A DNA stretch of 64,000 nucleotides, from NCBI GenBank assembly GCA_039707465.1, contig CM077643.1:46194605-46258604 (forward strand), written 5' to 3'. Position 1 is the first letter of the stretch. Each line of letters opens with the position of its first letter. The stretch comes from Rhabdophis nuchalis (lineage: Eukaryota; Chordata; Lepidosauria; Squamata; Natricidae). This document shows positions 23,281 to 35,341 of this stretch, piece after piece. The notes under the pieces are model-generated. The model made no database searches, was not told the DNA's origin, and saw only the letters and a program-made list of their open reading frames with translations. The translations under genes and the position numbers were made by a program.

Positions 23281-23830
23281 TTATTATTATCATCACAAAT
23301 GCATTTTATTTTCACCAAAGGAAAGTACAAAAAAAATTGACAAGTTTGATTTAACAAGTATTTTAATTGATTAAACATTTTGTAGAATAAACAGATATGA
23401 AAATATGGGGGGGGGGGGGAATCTTTATTTCAAAGTAATGTTCTTTTACATGAATAATATTTTTAAGAGTGCAGTATTGTCGATTCACAAGAAAAGGAAG
23501 GTGAAAGCCAATTCACAAGCTTGGTAATATTCAAAAGCCTAAAGTTAATTACCACACAAAATGTCATATTTTTTTTTAGTTGTGACTATCTTCTAAATTG
23601 CTGACCACTCCTTGGGAGATCACAGCTTACTTACCTTTTGAGAATCATTGAACTAATATTAAAGCATTAATAGTAAAGACAAGATGCTTGTATTTCTTTT
23701 ACTTTATGGTTTCTCTTACCCCAAAAGATCAAGGTGTTTGATTTCAATAAGTCCGCAGTAGTATAGGTAGTGCAGTCCAAAGCTTCATTCAAAGCATCCC
23801 TCCTACCAAGAAAAAGATGTTATAAAGTTA

Positions 23831-24383
23831 CCATATTTTTCAGAGTATATGACGCACCAAAATTTTGAAGAGGCATTTTTTTTTAAAAAAAATTGCACTA
23901 TGCAGACCTCCCAAAAATGGCCCATTTTTCGTGAAAACGGGCCCATTTTTTGTCAAAAAAAAAGAGGGCATGCATAGCCTGTAGAGTGCTCCTGGGGTTT
24001 GGGGGGGGACAAAACCCAAAATTTTGAAGAGGCAATTTTTTAAAAAAAAATTGCACTCTGCAGACCTCCCAAAAAACGGCCCGTTTTTCATGAAAACGGT
24101 CCCATTTTTGTCAAAAAAAGGACATGATTAGCATTTAGGAGACTTATAGAGTGCTGCTGGGGGGCAAAAACGAGCAAAAAACGGCATGTGATTTTCTCAT
24201 TTTTGCCCTCCCCAGCCCCCAGGAGCACTCTGGAAGCCTCCTAAAGGCTATGCACCACCATTTTTGCAAAGGGGGTGGGGTTTCAGGAGGCCACAAATGC
24301 TTTATTCAGTGTATAAGATGCACCCAGATTTTAGCCCTCTTTTTTGAAAGAAAAAGGTTGGTCTTATACTCTGAAAAATACAG
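23831..24383. mobile_element. TA-flanked MITE, second copy of the 9835 family
   Basis: Ends catatttttcagagtatatg and ttatactctgaaaaatacag, with TA on both sides (23829-23830 and 24384-24385). The interior contains direct repeats of about 175 bp starting aaaattttgaagaggca, plus gccctccccagcccccagga. Non-coding. Confidence 0.75.
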
Positions 24384-24963
24384 TAATTGTGATTGTGAAA
24401 CACAATAATTGGGGGATGATTCTCTCTGTTCTAACTCTGAATAGCTTGGTATTTTGGTACTAGATTGTTTTGAGTTTAAAAGGGGAAAACAGGATACATA
24501 TCAGAAGTGAAAAGAGGTCCAGTCATACAGGGAGAGTATTGACAGTTAATCTAATACTATAATTGTAGAAAATGAAAGCGTCAACTAAGCTGATTTAGCA
24601 AAGGATGTTAAGAAATACCAAAAGAGCATCTTGATACTTGTTCAATATAACTGGAAAAGAAACGGTACATCAGCTAATGAATGAAGGTAATAGATGATAA
24701 GAAATAGCAAAGAAGATGCAGCAGTACTGAACTCCTGTTCTGATATGTTTCCAAAAAAAAAATATTTGTACTACCAGCAAGTTATGAAGAGCAAGATAAA
24801 GGGACAGATTGAAGCTTGAGAGTGATAGAACCATGGTCAAATAATCGTTCTTTAACGTGAGAATTTAAATCTCCAGGACTAAGTTAATTGCATTCCAGGG
24901 AACTGAGGGAACCAATTCATGGTTGAGCTGATTCTTAGGAAGACTACCAGTTACTATCTAGAC

Positions 24964-25192
24964 CAGGGGTAGTCAACCTTTTTATATCTACCACCCACTT
25001 ATGCATCTCTGTTAGTAGTAAAAATTTTCTAACTGCCCACTGGTTCCACAGTAATGATGATTTATAAAGTAGGGAAGTCAATGAAATTAAAAAAAGGAAA
25101 GCGCTTCAGTATCGGACAAAACCCCTACCGCCCACCATGAACCCCTACCACTCACCACTAGTGGGCGATAGGGACCAGGTTGACTACCACTG
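24964..25192. mobile_element. hAT MITE, 229 bp, TSD ATCTAGAC
   Basis: Inverted ends caggggtagtcaacctttt and ggttgactaccactg. Exact flanking ATCTAGAC at 24956-24963 and 25193-25200. Copies of the same family are at 46708-46929 and 63241-63455. Non-coding. Confidence 0.92.
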
Positions 25193-25395
25193 ATCTAGAC
25201 CAACCTATCCCACAGACTGCTGTTTTGAGGATAGAAATTAGGAAACCCACACCATGTACTCCACCTGAATCTTGAAGAATCTGATGAATGCTACAAAAGA
25301 GGCTTTTGAAGGGTATTTAAAATACTTCAGTAGGGCACAATACGGTTATCCAGAAGATTTGTAAGAAGACATCAGGCACAGATGAAACTGTTCCT

Positions 25396-27066
25396 ATGCT
25401 AAATTTCACTGCTGATCAACATGCAGAACCCCTTCAAATTCCTTGGTTCATATGTATTCTACTTGGTACCCCTGCAGCTTCAAATGTGCTTCACAAAGAG
25501 TTTGACTTTGTTACTACCGAGGATATGGACAGGTTGTTGAGGAGCCTTAGGGCCACCACATGTTTATTGGACCCGTGTCCCTCCTGGCTTGTACTGGCAT
25601 CCTGGGAGGTTACACGAGGCTGGCTCCAGGACATTGTGAACGCGTCTTTGAGCGAGGGGTTCTTATCTACCGCCTTGAAAGAGGCGATGGTGAGACCTCT
25701 CCTCAAAAAGCCTTCCCTGGACCCAGCATTGTTGGAAAATTACCGTCCGGTCTCCAACCTTCACTTTCTTGCGAAGGTTGTAGAGAGTGTGGTGGCTCAA
25801 CAGTTTCCTCGACACCTGGAGGAAGTTGATTATCTAGACCCGCGCCAGTCCGGCTTCTGGCCCGGTCACAGCACTGAGACGGCATTGGTCGCGTTGGTGG
25901 ATGATCTCTGGAGGGCATGGGATAGAGGTTGCTCCTCTATCCTAGTCCTATTAGACCTCTCAGCGGCTTTCGATACCATCGACCATGGTATCTTATTGCA
26001 CCGACTGGGGGGGTTGGGGGTGAGAGGCACTGTGTTACGGTGGTTCTCGTCCTACCTCTCTGGTCGGTCGCAATGGGTGTTGGCAGGAGGGCAGAGGTCG
26101 GCCCCGAGGCCCCTCATATGTGGGGTTCCTCAGGGGTCGGTCCTCTCGCCACTTCTGTTCAACACCTGTATGAAGCCACTGGGCGAGATCATCCATGGTT
26201 TTGGGGTGGAATACCATCTGTACCTTGATGACACTCAGTTGTACATATCCACCACAAACCACCCTAACACCGTCGAGGTGCTGTCCCGGTGTCTGGAGGC
26301 CATACGGGTTTGGATGGGGAGTAACAAACTCAATCTCAACCCGTCCAAGACCGAGTGGCTGTGGTTTCCGGCACCCCGGTTCAGCCAGGTAAGTCCAACA
26401 CTGGCCATTGGGGGCGAACAACTGGCCCGCGTGGAGAGGGCACGCAACTTGGATGTCCTCCTGGATTCCCGGCTGTCCATGGATGACCATGTGACGGCTG
26501 TGGCCAGGGGGGCGTTCTATCAGGTACGCTTGATACGCCAGTTGCGCCCCTTACTGGACCGGGTGGCCCTTCGCACAGTCACTCAAGCACTCGTGACATC
26601 CTGGCTGGACTACTGTAACGCTCTCTACATGGGGCTCCCCTTGAGGTGCACTCGAAGGTTACAGTTAGTCCAGAATGCGGCCGCACGGGTGATTATGGGC
26701 GCCTCAAGGCAATCCCACATAACACCTCTCCTGCGCGAGCTGCACTGGCTACCTGTGGCCTTTCGGGTGCGCTTCAAGGTGCTGACGACCATCTTTAAAT
26801 CGCTCCATGGCTCGGGGCCTAGTTACATACGAGACCGCCTCCTGCCCCATACATCCTTTCGACCGATCCGCTCCCACGGAGAAGGCCTTCTCCGGGTACC
26901 GTCGGCCATGCAATGCCGGTTGGCGACGCCCAGGGGAAGGGCCTTCTCTGTGGCGGGCCCAGCCCTCTGGAACGACCTATCCCCCGATCTACGCACCACC
27001 TCGGACCTCCGCCTCTTCCGCCAGCGTCTTAAAACGTATTTATTCCAACAAGCCGGCCTAGCATAG
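25396..27066 (+). CDS. CR1 ORF2 fragment, reverse transcriptase, 556 codons
   Basis: RNA-directed DNA polymerase part of a CR1 non-LTR retrotransposon. Visible motifs: RT entry YRPVSN (residues 116-121), motif A LLDLSAAFDTIDH with Asp187 and Asp193, GVPQGSVLSPLLFN (243-256), catalytic YLDD (276-279), SKTEWLWFP and the CR1 C-terminal block LRELHWLPVAFRVRFK to LFRQRLKTYLFQQAGLA. No stop or frameshift occurs over 1.67 kb, unlike every other CR1 copy in the window. The first about 35 residues may not be native CR1, so the annotated Met is only the first in the open frame. Without an endonuclease domain it is not expected to move autonomously. Confidence 0.85.
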   Translation: MLNFTADQHAEPLQIPWFICILLGTPAASNVLHKEFDFVTTEDMDRLLRSLRATTCLLDPCPSWLVLASWEVTRGWLQDIVNASLSEGFLSTALKEAMVRPLLKKPSLDPALLENYRPVSNLHFLAKVVESVVAQQFPRHLEEVDYLDPRQSGFWPGHSTETALVALVDDLWRAWDRGCSSILVLLDLSAAFDTIDHGILLHRLGGLGVRGTVLRWFSSYLSGRSQWVLAGGQRSAPRPLICGVPQGSVLSPLLFNTCMKPLGEIIHGFGVEYHLYLDDTQLYISTTNHPNTVEVLSRCLEAIRVWMGSNKLNLNPSKTEWLWFPAPRFSQVSPTLAIGGEQLARVERARNLDVLLDSRLSMDDHVTAVARGAFYQVRLIRQLRPLLDRVALRTVTQALVTSWLDYCNALYMGLPLRCTRRLQLVQNAAARVIMGASRQSHITPLLRELHWLPVAFRVRFKVLTTIFKSLHGSGPSYIRDRLLPHTSFRPIRSHGEGLLRVPSAMQCRLATPRGRAFSVAGPALWNDLSPDLRTTSDLRLFRQRLKTYLFQQAGLA

Positions 27067-27262
27067 CCCCCCGTTTCTGACTTTTATTTGTATAAATTTT
27101 AAATTCTTAAGGTTTTATAAGGGTTTTAGCACGTGATATAATTTAATAGTTTTTTAATAATGTATTTTTGTAATTTTGTATGGTTTTTTTTTAATATTGC
27201 CTGTGCGCCGCCCTGGGTCCTTGCAAGGAGAAGGGCGGGGTATAAATTTGAAACTATTGAAA
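25396..27262 (+). mobile_element. CR1 LINE, 5' truncated, with long open RT frame
   Basis: Contains the RT and C-terminal parts of CR1 ORF2, a 3' UTR of about 180 bp and the 3' end gccgccctgggtcc...gaagggcggggtataaattt followed by gaaactatt repeats. The endonuclease domain and ORF1 are absent. The left boundary is uncertain: CR1-like protein is clear only from about 25497. It sits in SOCS4 intron 1 in the gene's orientation. Confidence 0.88.
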
Positions 27263-27385
27263 CTATTCACGGGGTTGGGATGAGACTCACATGGATTTGA
27301 AAAGAATTCAGGACAAGAGTACATGTCTAGTTTACTTGACTTTGGCTTTTTATATACTTTTTCTTTACATATATTCCATCGATAG

Positions 27386-27572
27386 CAGGGGTTCCCAACC
27401 TTTCCTATACCCCTGCACCCCTAAAACACTTCTGATATATTTTCGCACCCCTTACAAAAGTAAATAATTATATGAATATAATTATGCATATACACTATAA
27501 TTTTGACATTCGTAAACCCAAGTTTTCGTACCCCCTGGAATATCGTCTCACACCCCTGGTTGGGAACCCCTG
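27386..27572. mobile_element. hAT-like MITE, caggggttcccaacc family
   Basis: Inverted ends caggggttcccaacctttc and ggttgggaacccctg bound 187 bp of AT-rich non-coding DNA. Flanks atcgatag and atctacaa agree only partly. Confidence 0.75.
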
Positions 27573-28957
27573 ATCTACAAAGTTTCCATATCTTGCAAAC
27601 TGTGAGGAATATTCTGATTTTTCAGGCAAGAGTATAGCTTCTTCCATTGTGGCTTTCTTCCTGTGGATTTAGTAATGTCATAGTAATGTCGTAACAAACG
27701 TACATGTAAAGATGCTTTTTAAAACTGCAATCTTCATAAAGTGGCCTAGCTGATCCAGATTCTATTATGATGCACTTCAAAAAATATTGTGTCCCTAAAT
27801 TCTATTCTGAAAACAGATGCACAAAAGAGTAAGGCAAAGAAAGGCATGTACTGTGCATAAATTAGACCTTGAGGGAGTCTTACTTTAGGTAATGTCATTT
27901 CTTTCCTCTGCGGTTCCTTAAAAGCAGTTCCATATGTCAGGGCTTTATAAAATTGCTTTTAGTGAAACAAGTTATTTTTACAATCCTTTTCAGGACATAA
28001 AGCCTAGGTGCTTCAGATGCCTTGGGGATACCCTTCTAAAAACTCATTTTGAAAATCAAATGACTAAAATACCCGTTCTGTGACATATTTTAATTAGTTT
28101 CTGTTTTAAAAATGACCTGAAAGTGTCAGCAGCACAGAATAACATCTCTTAACATCATGCTTGTGTGAACTAGTATTATAAAAGAAGTGTTAGATGAATT
28201 TTTGACTATGTTTTATTTGTTGACCTACTTTATCTCTCATTTGGGTTTTTGTTTTTGCTGTTGAATGGTTTTTCGAGCTTGAATGTGGCATTTGTCCAAA
28301 GGCAAGCAACGAATGTGGGGAAATGGTCTTTTCCCAGGAATGGAAGTTAAATTAATCTATAGTTTGTTTGTCTTAACTTGATAATGGAGGAAGCTCTGGA
28401 ATGCTAATTAGATTTGAATTCCATTAGATGTGATTCAGAACATCATCACTCACAGATCCATTTATCTGAAAGCCCTAAAAGATGAGTAGTGACTCCAAGG
28501 ATCTACTGATGTTTTATTAAGGAATTAAAATAGTGGCTGTGAATGCTTCAAACAAGAACACTCAAACTCTAGTTTTTACCATTCTATAGAGATAGGATCT
28601 ATCAATTAGTATGCGGTCCATATAAGCAAAATTTCATTTCCGTTTGGACAGCTTTTCTGCATGTATATTCCCCCATCTAATTAAAAACGGAGCTTCCTGC
28701 TTCTAGTTCTTAAATCCTTCAAAACAAAAATGAACACTGATCTTACAGCAGAGTGTTCAATAAGTCTGACATTCAAAGACTTTGTGCATACACAGTATAT
28801 GTATTTCCTAGAGTAATCATTACTGAATGTGAAATGCATAGTACTGTACTGCAAGTCTCAATTCATAGATTGCTGAGGGAAATTAAAAGATTTTATATGT
28901 ATTAGTCTGAAAACTAATATAATTTGGAGGGGGGGAAACCCTGATATCAAAGGCATA
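27573..28957. other. SOCS4 intron, nothing recognised
   Basis: AT-rich sequence without a readable frame, RNA gene or repeat that I can name. Confidence 0.5.
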
Positions 28958-28965
28958 ACTTTGGG

Positions 28966-29934
28966 CAGGGTGGATTTGATTTAAATCAAGTTGATTTAAA
29001 TCATGATTTAAATCACTAGTAAAAAAGCTTGATTTAAATCATAGTTTTCTACATAAAGACTAATTCTTGCTGGTATAACTTATAATATGCAAATAGATGA
29101 AGATTTTTAGAATAACAACTTTTCATATTAGTTTTTTTATCCCCAGTTTAATAGGTTAATCATTCATATTTGGACAACTTTTCTGTTGTACTTAGAAGGA
29201 GAAAAATAATCATTACCTTAATAATAACAATTTAAATAGATTTATTCAACTGAAACAATAACATTACAGCATATGTTATTTGCTTAAATAAACATCCATG
29301 TTTGTTAACTAATTTGGCTAAACAAAAAATATATATTTTAAGAAACTTAGACTTTCATTTTGTAGTACTGCTTGTCTGCTTGCCCCTTCCTCCTCACACT
29401 TAGTTTCAATTTCTTCTTGTGCAGATCTATTCCACTCCAAACAATCAGAAAATATTGTTTCTATTCTATTAACTGAACTTCTTGAAACTTAGCACTGAAG
29501 GGGTTGATTCTGTATTCATAGGTTTGTAGAAGTTAGGATTAAGATCTTTTTTTCAACTCTGTTCATGTTATAACATTTTTGCTGTGAAGAAGAGGCATGT
29601 GATCTCTGCTGAGTCAAATTCAGTTTTGAGAACTGCAAAAGTAAACCAAGCATCTGTGATAATGTCTTGTAGGCAGAGAAACTGCCCAATAATCTTACAA
29701 AAACCTCTGGAAGAGCATGACATTGTGAATCGATTAATGGAATTTATTTACCAAAAAAATTAAATATATATAGCCTTATTCTACATAATTAAAAAACTAA
29801 TCTTTATTTCATGATGGAATAACCTTTGGATGGTAATATATTTTCCTCAAAAAACATTTTATATAAAAAAATCCAATTTAAAATTTAAAAATCCGATTAT
29901 TATTATTTTTAATCATTGATTTTTATCCACCCTG
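28966..29934. mobile_element. hAT-like non-autonomous element, 969 bp, TSD ACTTTGGG
   Basis: Ends cagggtggatttgattt and ttgatttttatccaccctg are inverted, and the exact 8-bp duplication ACTTTGGG flanks it (28958-28965, 29935-29942). The left subterminal region has four copies of the palindrome gatttaaatc within 80 bp, possible transposase binding sites. The interior is AT-rich and has no frame above 60 codons. Confidence 0.88.
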
Positions 29935-30134
29935 ACTTTGGGGAAAACAATATTAAAATGGTGGTATAAATTGTGTGGGGTTGAACTGTTGCCTGCTTTC
30001 TCTGGCACATATATTGTATTCAGTACTATTATCACTGTAAGAGATGAATGAAATTGGGGAATAAGCAAATAATGGTGAAGAAAAATGAACTTTAGTGCAC
30101 ATTTGAATTTAATTGACCAAGTTCAATCTTATTT

Positions 30135-30235
30135 GTCCTACTGGTAGTTCTCAAAAAGTGACTTATGACAGTTCAGCAACGGAAAATTTGGGCTCAACTG
30201 TGATAATAAATCAGGGACTACCTGTATTAAACTTT
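30135..30235. mobile_element. Remnant of the pogo-like MITE
   Basis: Contains gtgacttatgacagttcagc, gggctcaactgtgat and aatcagggactacctgta, resembling the ends of the element at 58789-59178 joined after internal loss. Confidence 0.5.
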
Positions 30236-30844
30236 TACTCTATATAATTTTTCCTTTTCTACAAAATCTCTCACACACTGCTAGATTCACACACAACATT
30301 GCAGCTGCAGTAGCTGTTCACTTTGAAGCTATCCTTCAAAATCTCTCCCAAAATTTCCTTTTCTTTGAAGTAAATTGAAGCTTAGGGTAGGATTGGCTAC
30401 CAGATTTTTCTTATGTTGGGCTAGAATATTCCTTGGAAAGAGCTATAATCAGTGTAATGTCCTATCAGTGTGCAGGAAGCAGGATCGCTTGCTTGGTCTC
30501 GTAAACATTTTGATAAGTGATTAATGATGAATTTAACTAAACATAGGTAAGAGCTCATGTCAGTCCTGTACCATGATGATAAAGGGTGGTGAAGCATTCT
30601 CACTTCTCCACCCTTATTCCATCATCAAACTGTTGTCCAGATGTCTGGTTTAAAGTTACTAATATCCTGTTGCAGAGGGAATAAGGAGCATGTACTGTCT
30701 GCCTGTTTAAGGATGTTGTACAATTATTGGCTTATAAAGTTGCTCAAATTCACCAGTCTTGATTCCACACTAGTGTGGTTTGAAGTGGTGACTGGTCAAC
30801 ATCTTATATTACTTGGAATTCATTCTAGCTTATAGGCTTGATGA

Positions 30845-31555
30845 AACAAATAAAAGGCTTGGGGCATGAGCTTGGTTACCTGTAGATCCATGCCCTTCCT
30901 GGCTTTTTCAGATAGCCAAAGCAGAAGAGAATAGTTGTGAACAGGAGATTCATGACTGGTCTTTGGTTAATGAGGTTATCCCAGTTGCCTGTAACAAGAC
31001 ATTAATGTGCCCCTTCTGAAGGGGGCTATCCTGGACCCCAAAATCTGGGTGATTATTGTCTAGTCTCCAATATTGCTATTCCAATTAAGGTGGTTGAAAA
31101 AGAAGTTATGTCTCCAGTTGTAGACTGCTTGAGGAGAAGAAGCTTGTTGGTATCCATTTTAATTGGTTAAGTATATGTCAGGCGAGGTATTGGACTGAAA
31201 TAACATTAATCACTCTATTAGAAAAGATTTGTCACAACCTGGGTGACAGGAATGCATTTGATCCTTTCAGTGACCTTTGGTGTCATTGACAAGGCTGAGT
31301 AGTTTAAGGATTGGTGCTACTATTTCAAAATGATTTTCTTCCTTCTAAGTGAGTAATTACAATCAGTGGTAGTGGAGGAGAAAAGTTGGTTCTGTGGGTT
31401 TTTGATTATCTCACTCCTGTTGCTTAGCATCTCTGTGAGGCTGCTGGATAAATCTTCCATCAGTCTGTGTTGAGGTACTATCTGTATGCTTGTGATACCC
31501 AATTATATCACTGAGCCAGAGATGCTGTTGAGGTCTTTTGTTAGTGGCTGGAGGC
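30845..31555 (+). mobile_element. Old CR1 LINE fragment, RT region
   Basis: Plus-strand translation in shifting frames shows LNDPCPSWLF-like start, SNIAIPIKVVEKEV, then TFGVIDKAE (motif A region) and RYYLYACDTQLY, where the catalytic YADD has become YACD. Many stops. It ends where the inverted CR1 3' end at 31560 begins. Confidence 0.6.
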
Positions 31556-31559
31556 TTTA

Positions 31560-33428
<1,869 letters not shown>

Positions 33429-33436
33429 ACCGTCCT

Positions 33437-34385
33437 TTATTATTATTTATTATTTTCGAATTTATACCCCGACCTTCTCCTTGTTAGGACCCAGGGCGGC
33501 GCACAGGCATTATTAAAACCATAACAAAAGACAATATACACTATTAAAAACATATTAAATTAAGTTAAAACCCATTTAAAACCCTGAAAATTAAAATTTA
33601 TAGATAGAGTCAGAAACGGGGGGCTACGCTAGGCCGGCTTGTTGGAATAGATACGTCTTAAGACGTTGGCGGAAGAGGCGGAGGTCCGAGGTAGTGCAAA
33701 GGTCGGGGGGTAGGTCGTTCCAGAGGGCCGGGCCCGCCACAGAGAAGGCCCTTCCCCTGGGTGTCGCCAACCGGCATTGCCCGGCCGACGGTACCCGGAG
33801 AAGACCCTCTCTGTGGGAGCGGAGCGGACGAAGGGATGTATGGGGCAGAAGGCGGTCTCGTATATAGCTAGGCCCCGAGCCATGGAGCGATTTGAAGATG
33901 GTCGTCAACACCTTGAAGCGCACTCGAAAGGCCACAGGCAGCCAGTGCAGCTAGCGCAGGAGAGGTGTTATGTGGGCTTGCCTTGGGGCACCCATAATCA
34001 CCCGCGCGGCCGCATTCTGAACTAGCTGTAGCTTTCGAGTGCACCTCAAGGGGAGCCCCATGTAGATGGAAAAGCCCTCTGTTAAATCGACCTTTGCCCC
34101 TCTCCCAATATCGGACCCTACAGCCTCCCCGTCGAGACTGCGGGCCGACCTGAAAGTATTACTTGGTGGGTTGATTCCCTTACCCACATCCTTTTTACCA
34201 GATAACCCTCCCCCCTCCCTGGGTCCCCTTAAAAGCCGAATTAAAAAAAACCCTAAACCCTAAAAAAACCCTTAATCTCCATTTCTGCCACCTCTCGAGA
34301 TTAATAAATCCGTCATCGAGGCGGGCCCTCGTTAACGCTGAGGGCCAAACCTGCGAGAGGGGACTCCCGCAGGGCGAGACTAAAT
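33437..34385 (-). mobile_element. CR1 derivative with 5' and 3' ends only
   Basis: The 3' part (34070-33437, minus) is the CR1 ORF2 C-terminus MGLPLRCTRKLQLVQNAAA to FQQAGLA with the gaccctgggtc-type 3' end and an AATAAT tail. At about 34070 it joins a GC-rich stretch (34070-34385) that is not CR1 coding and resembles no other copy here. This may be the 5' UTR of the same family with nearly all of ORF1 and ORF2 deleted. The origin of the GC-rich part is inference. Confidence 0.6.
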
Positions 34386-34599
34386 GTGATGAAAGAAGTT
34401 GAGGCTTTATCTAAACAAGAAGGACTTACTGTTTGTTCAGAGATCATCTGTTTTCTTATCTACTTTGTTGATTACTCTAGGTAGGGTACCACTTGTCCTA
34501 CAAGGGCAGGTCTATCACTTGGTTTTTCTCACAGCTTTCTCGTAGCTTTATGACAACTGCTGATGGACAGATGGGGAAAGTATGCAAGATGGGTTTTAG

Positions 34600-34642
34600 A
34601 CAGACAGACAGACAGACACACACACACACACACAACACAGAC

Positions 34643-34673
<31 letters not shown>
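34600..34673. repeat. (CAGA)n(CA)n-(TG)n microsatellite
   Basis: CAGA units, then (CA)n, acacatg, then (TG)n. The CA and TG arms are complementary, so the tract could form a hairpin or Z-DNA. Confidence 0.95.
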
Positions 34674-34677
<4 letters not shown>

Positions 34678-34679
34678 CA

Positions 34680-35250
34680 GAGAAGGGGGGATTGCAATAT
34701 ACTATACTTAGCTGTAATCTCTGCATTGTATTTTGCATTCTGATAGCGAGAGCTGTTACTGCTAAGTTACACCAATATTTCAGGCTTTGTTCTAGTTGCC
34801 AGTAAGCCTCTGAGTTACTGGCAATAGAGTGTTGGGTTCAATATTCAGAATGTTGGGTTTAACCCTTAAAACTCTAAACATGTTGGCTCCTAGAGATACT
34901 GCCAAGACCATCTTCTTCTAGGTAAATTTGACCCATGATATATACTCATTCCATGTCACAATATTGTGGGTCCTCCACTCCACATGAAATAAATCACAAG
35001 TGGCCTGGGGACAAGGTTGTTTGATGATGCCCTTCCCCAGTGAAATAGCCTCTTCTCCCAAAACATGACAGCAGTGACAATCCTGACTTCATTCCAGAAG
35101 GGGGTCAGATTATTCTGAGCGGTTAAAAGTTCACGCTGTGTTTTTAATCTTTATTATGTCCTTTTTATTCTTATAATCAGTGTTCAAATTCTAATTTCAC
35201 AGAAATGTGAGAAATAAACATGTTGAATACTCTCTTTTCCATTTTCATAG
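34680..35250. other. SOCS4: End of SOCS4 intron 1
   Basis: AT-rich intron sequence with no recognised element. It ends in a good polypyrimidine tract and acceptor, ctcttttccattttcatag, at 35250. Confidence 0.6.
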
Positions 35251-35341
35251 GTATAGCCTCAAAACACAGGAGGAGTGTTTTCTGTGAAGAATTTGGGCAA
35301 CGATAGTTCTGGAATCTTTGTGAAGCATTTAACATTAAAGC
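35251..35341 (+). other. SOCS4: SOCS4 5' UTR part of the coding exon
   Basis: Starts after the acceptor ttttccattttcatag at 35250 and runs 91 bases to the ATG. An alternative acceptor gtatag lies 6 bases further. The initiation context is aaagcATGG, with G at +4. Confidence 0.75.

Noticed and set aside
34240..34275. Telomere-like ccctaaaccctaaaaaaaccc
   Set aside because: Two imperfect units only, within a GC-rich CR1-associated segment; not an interstitial telomere array.
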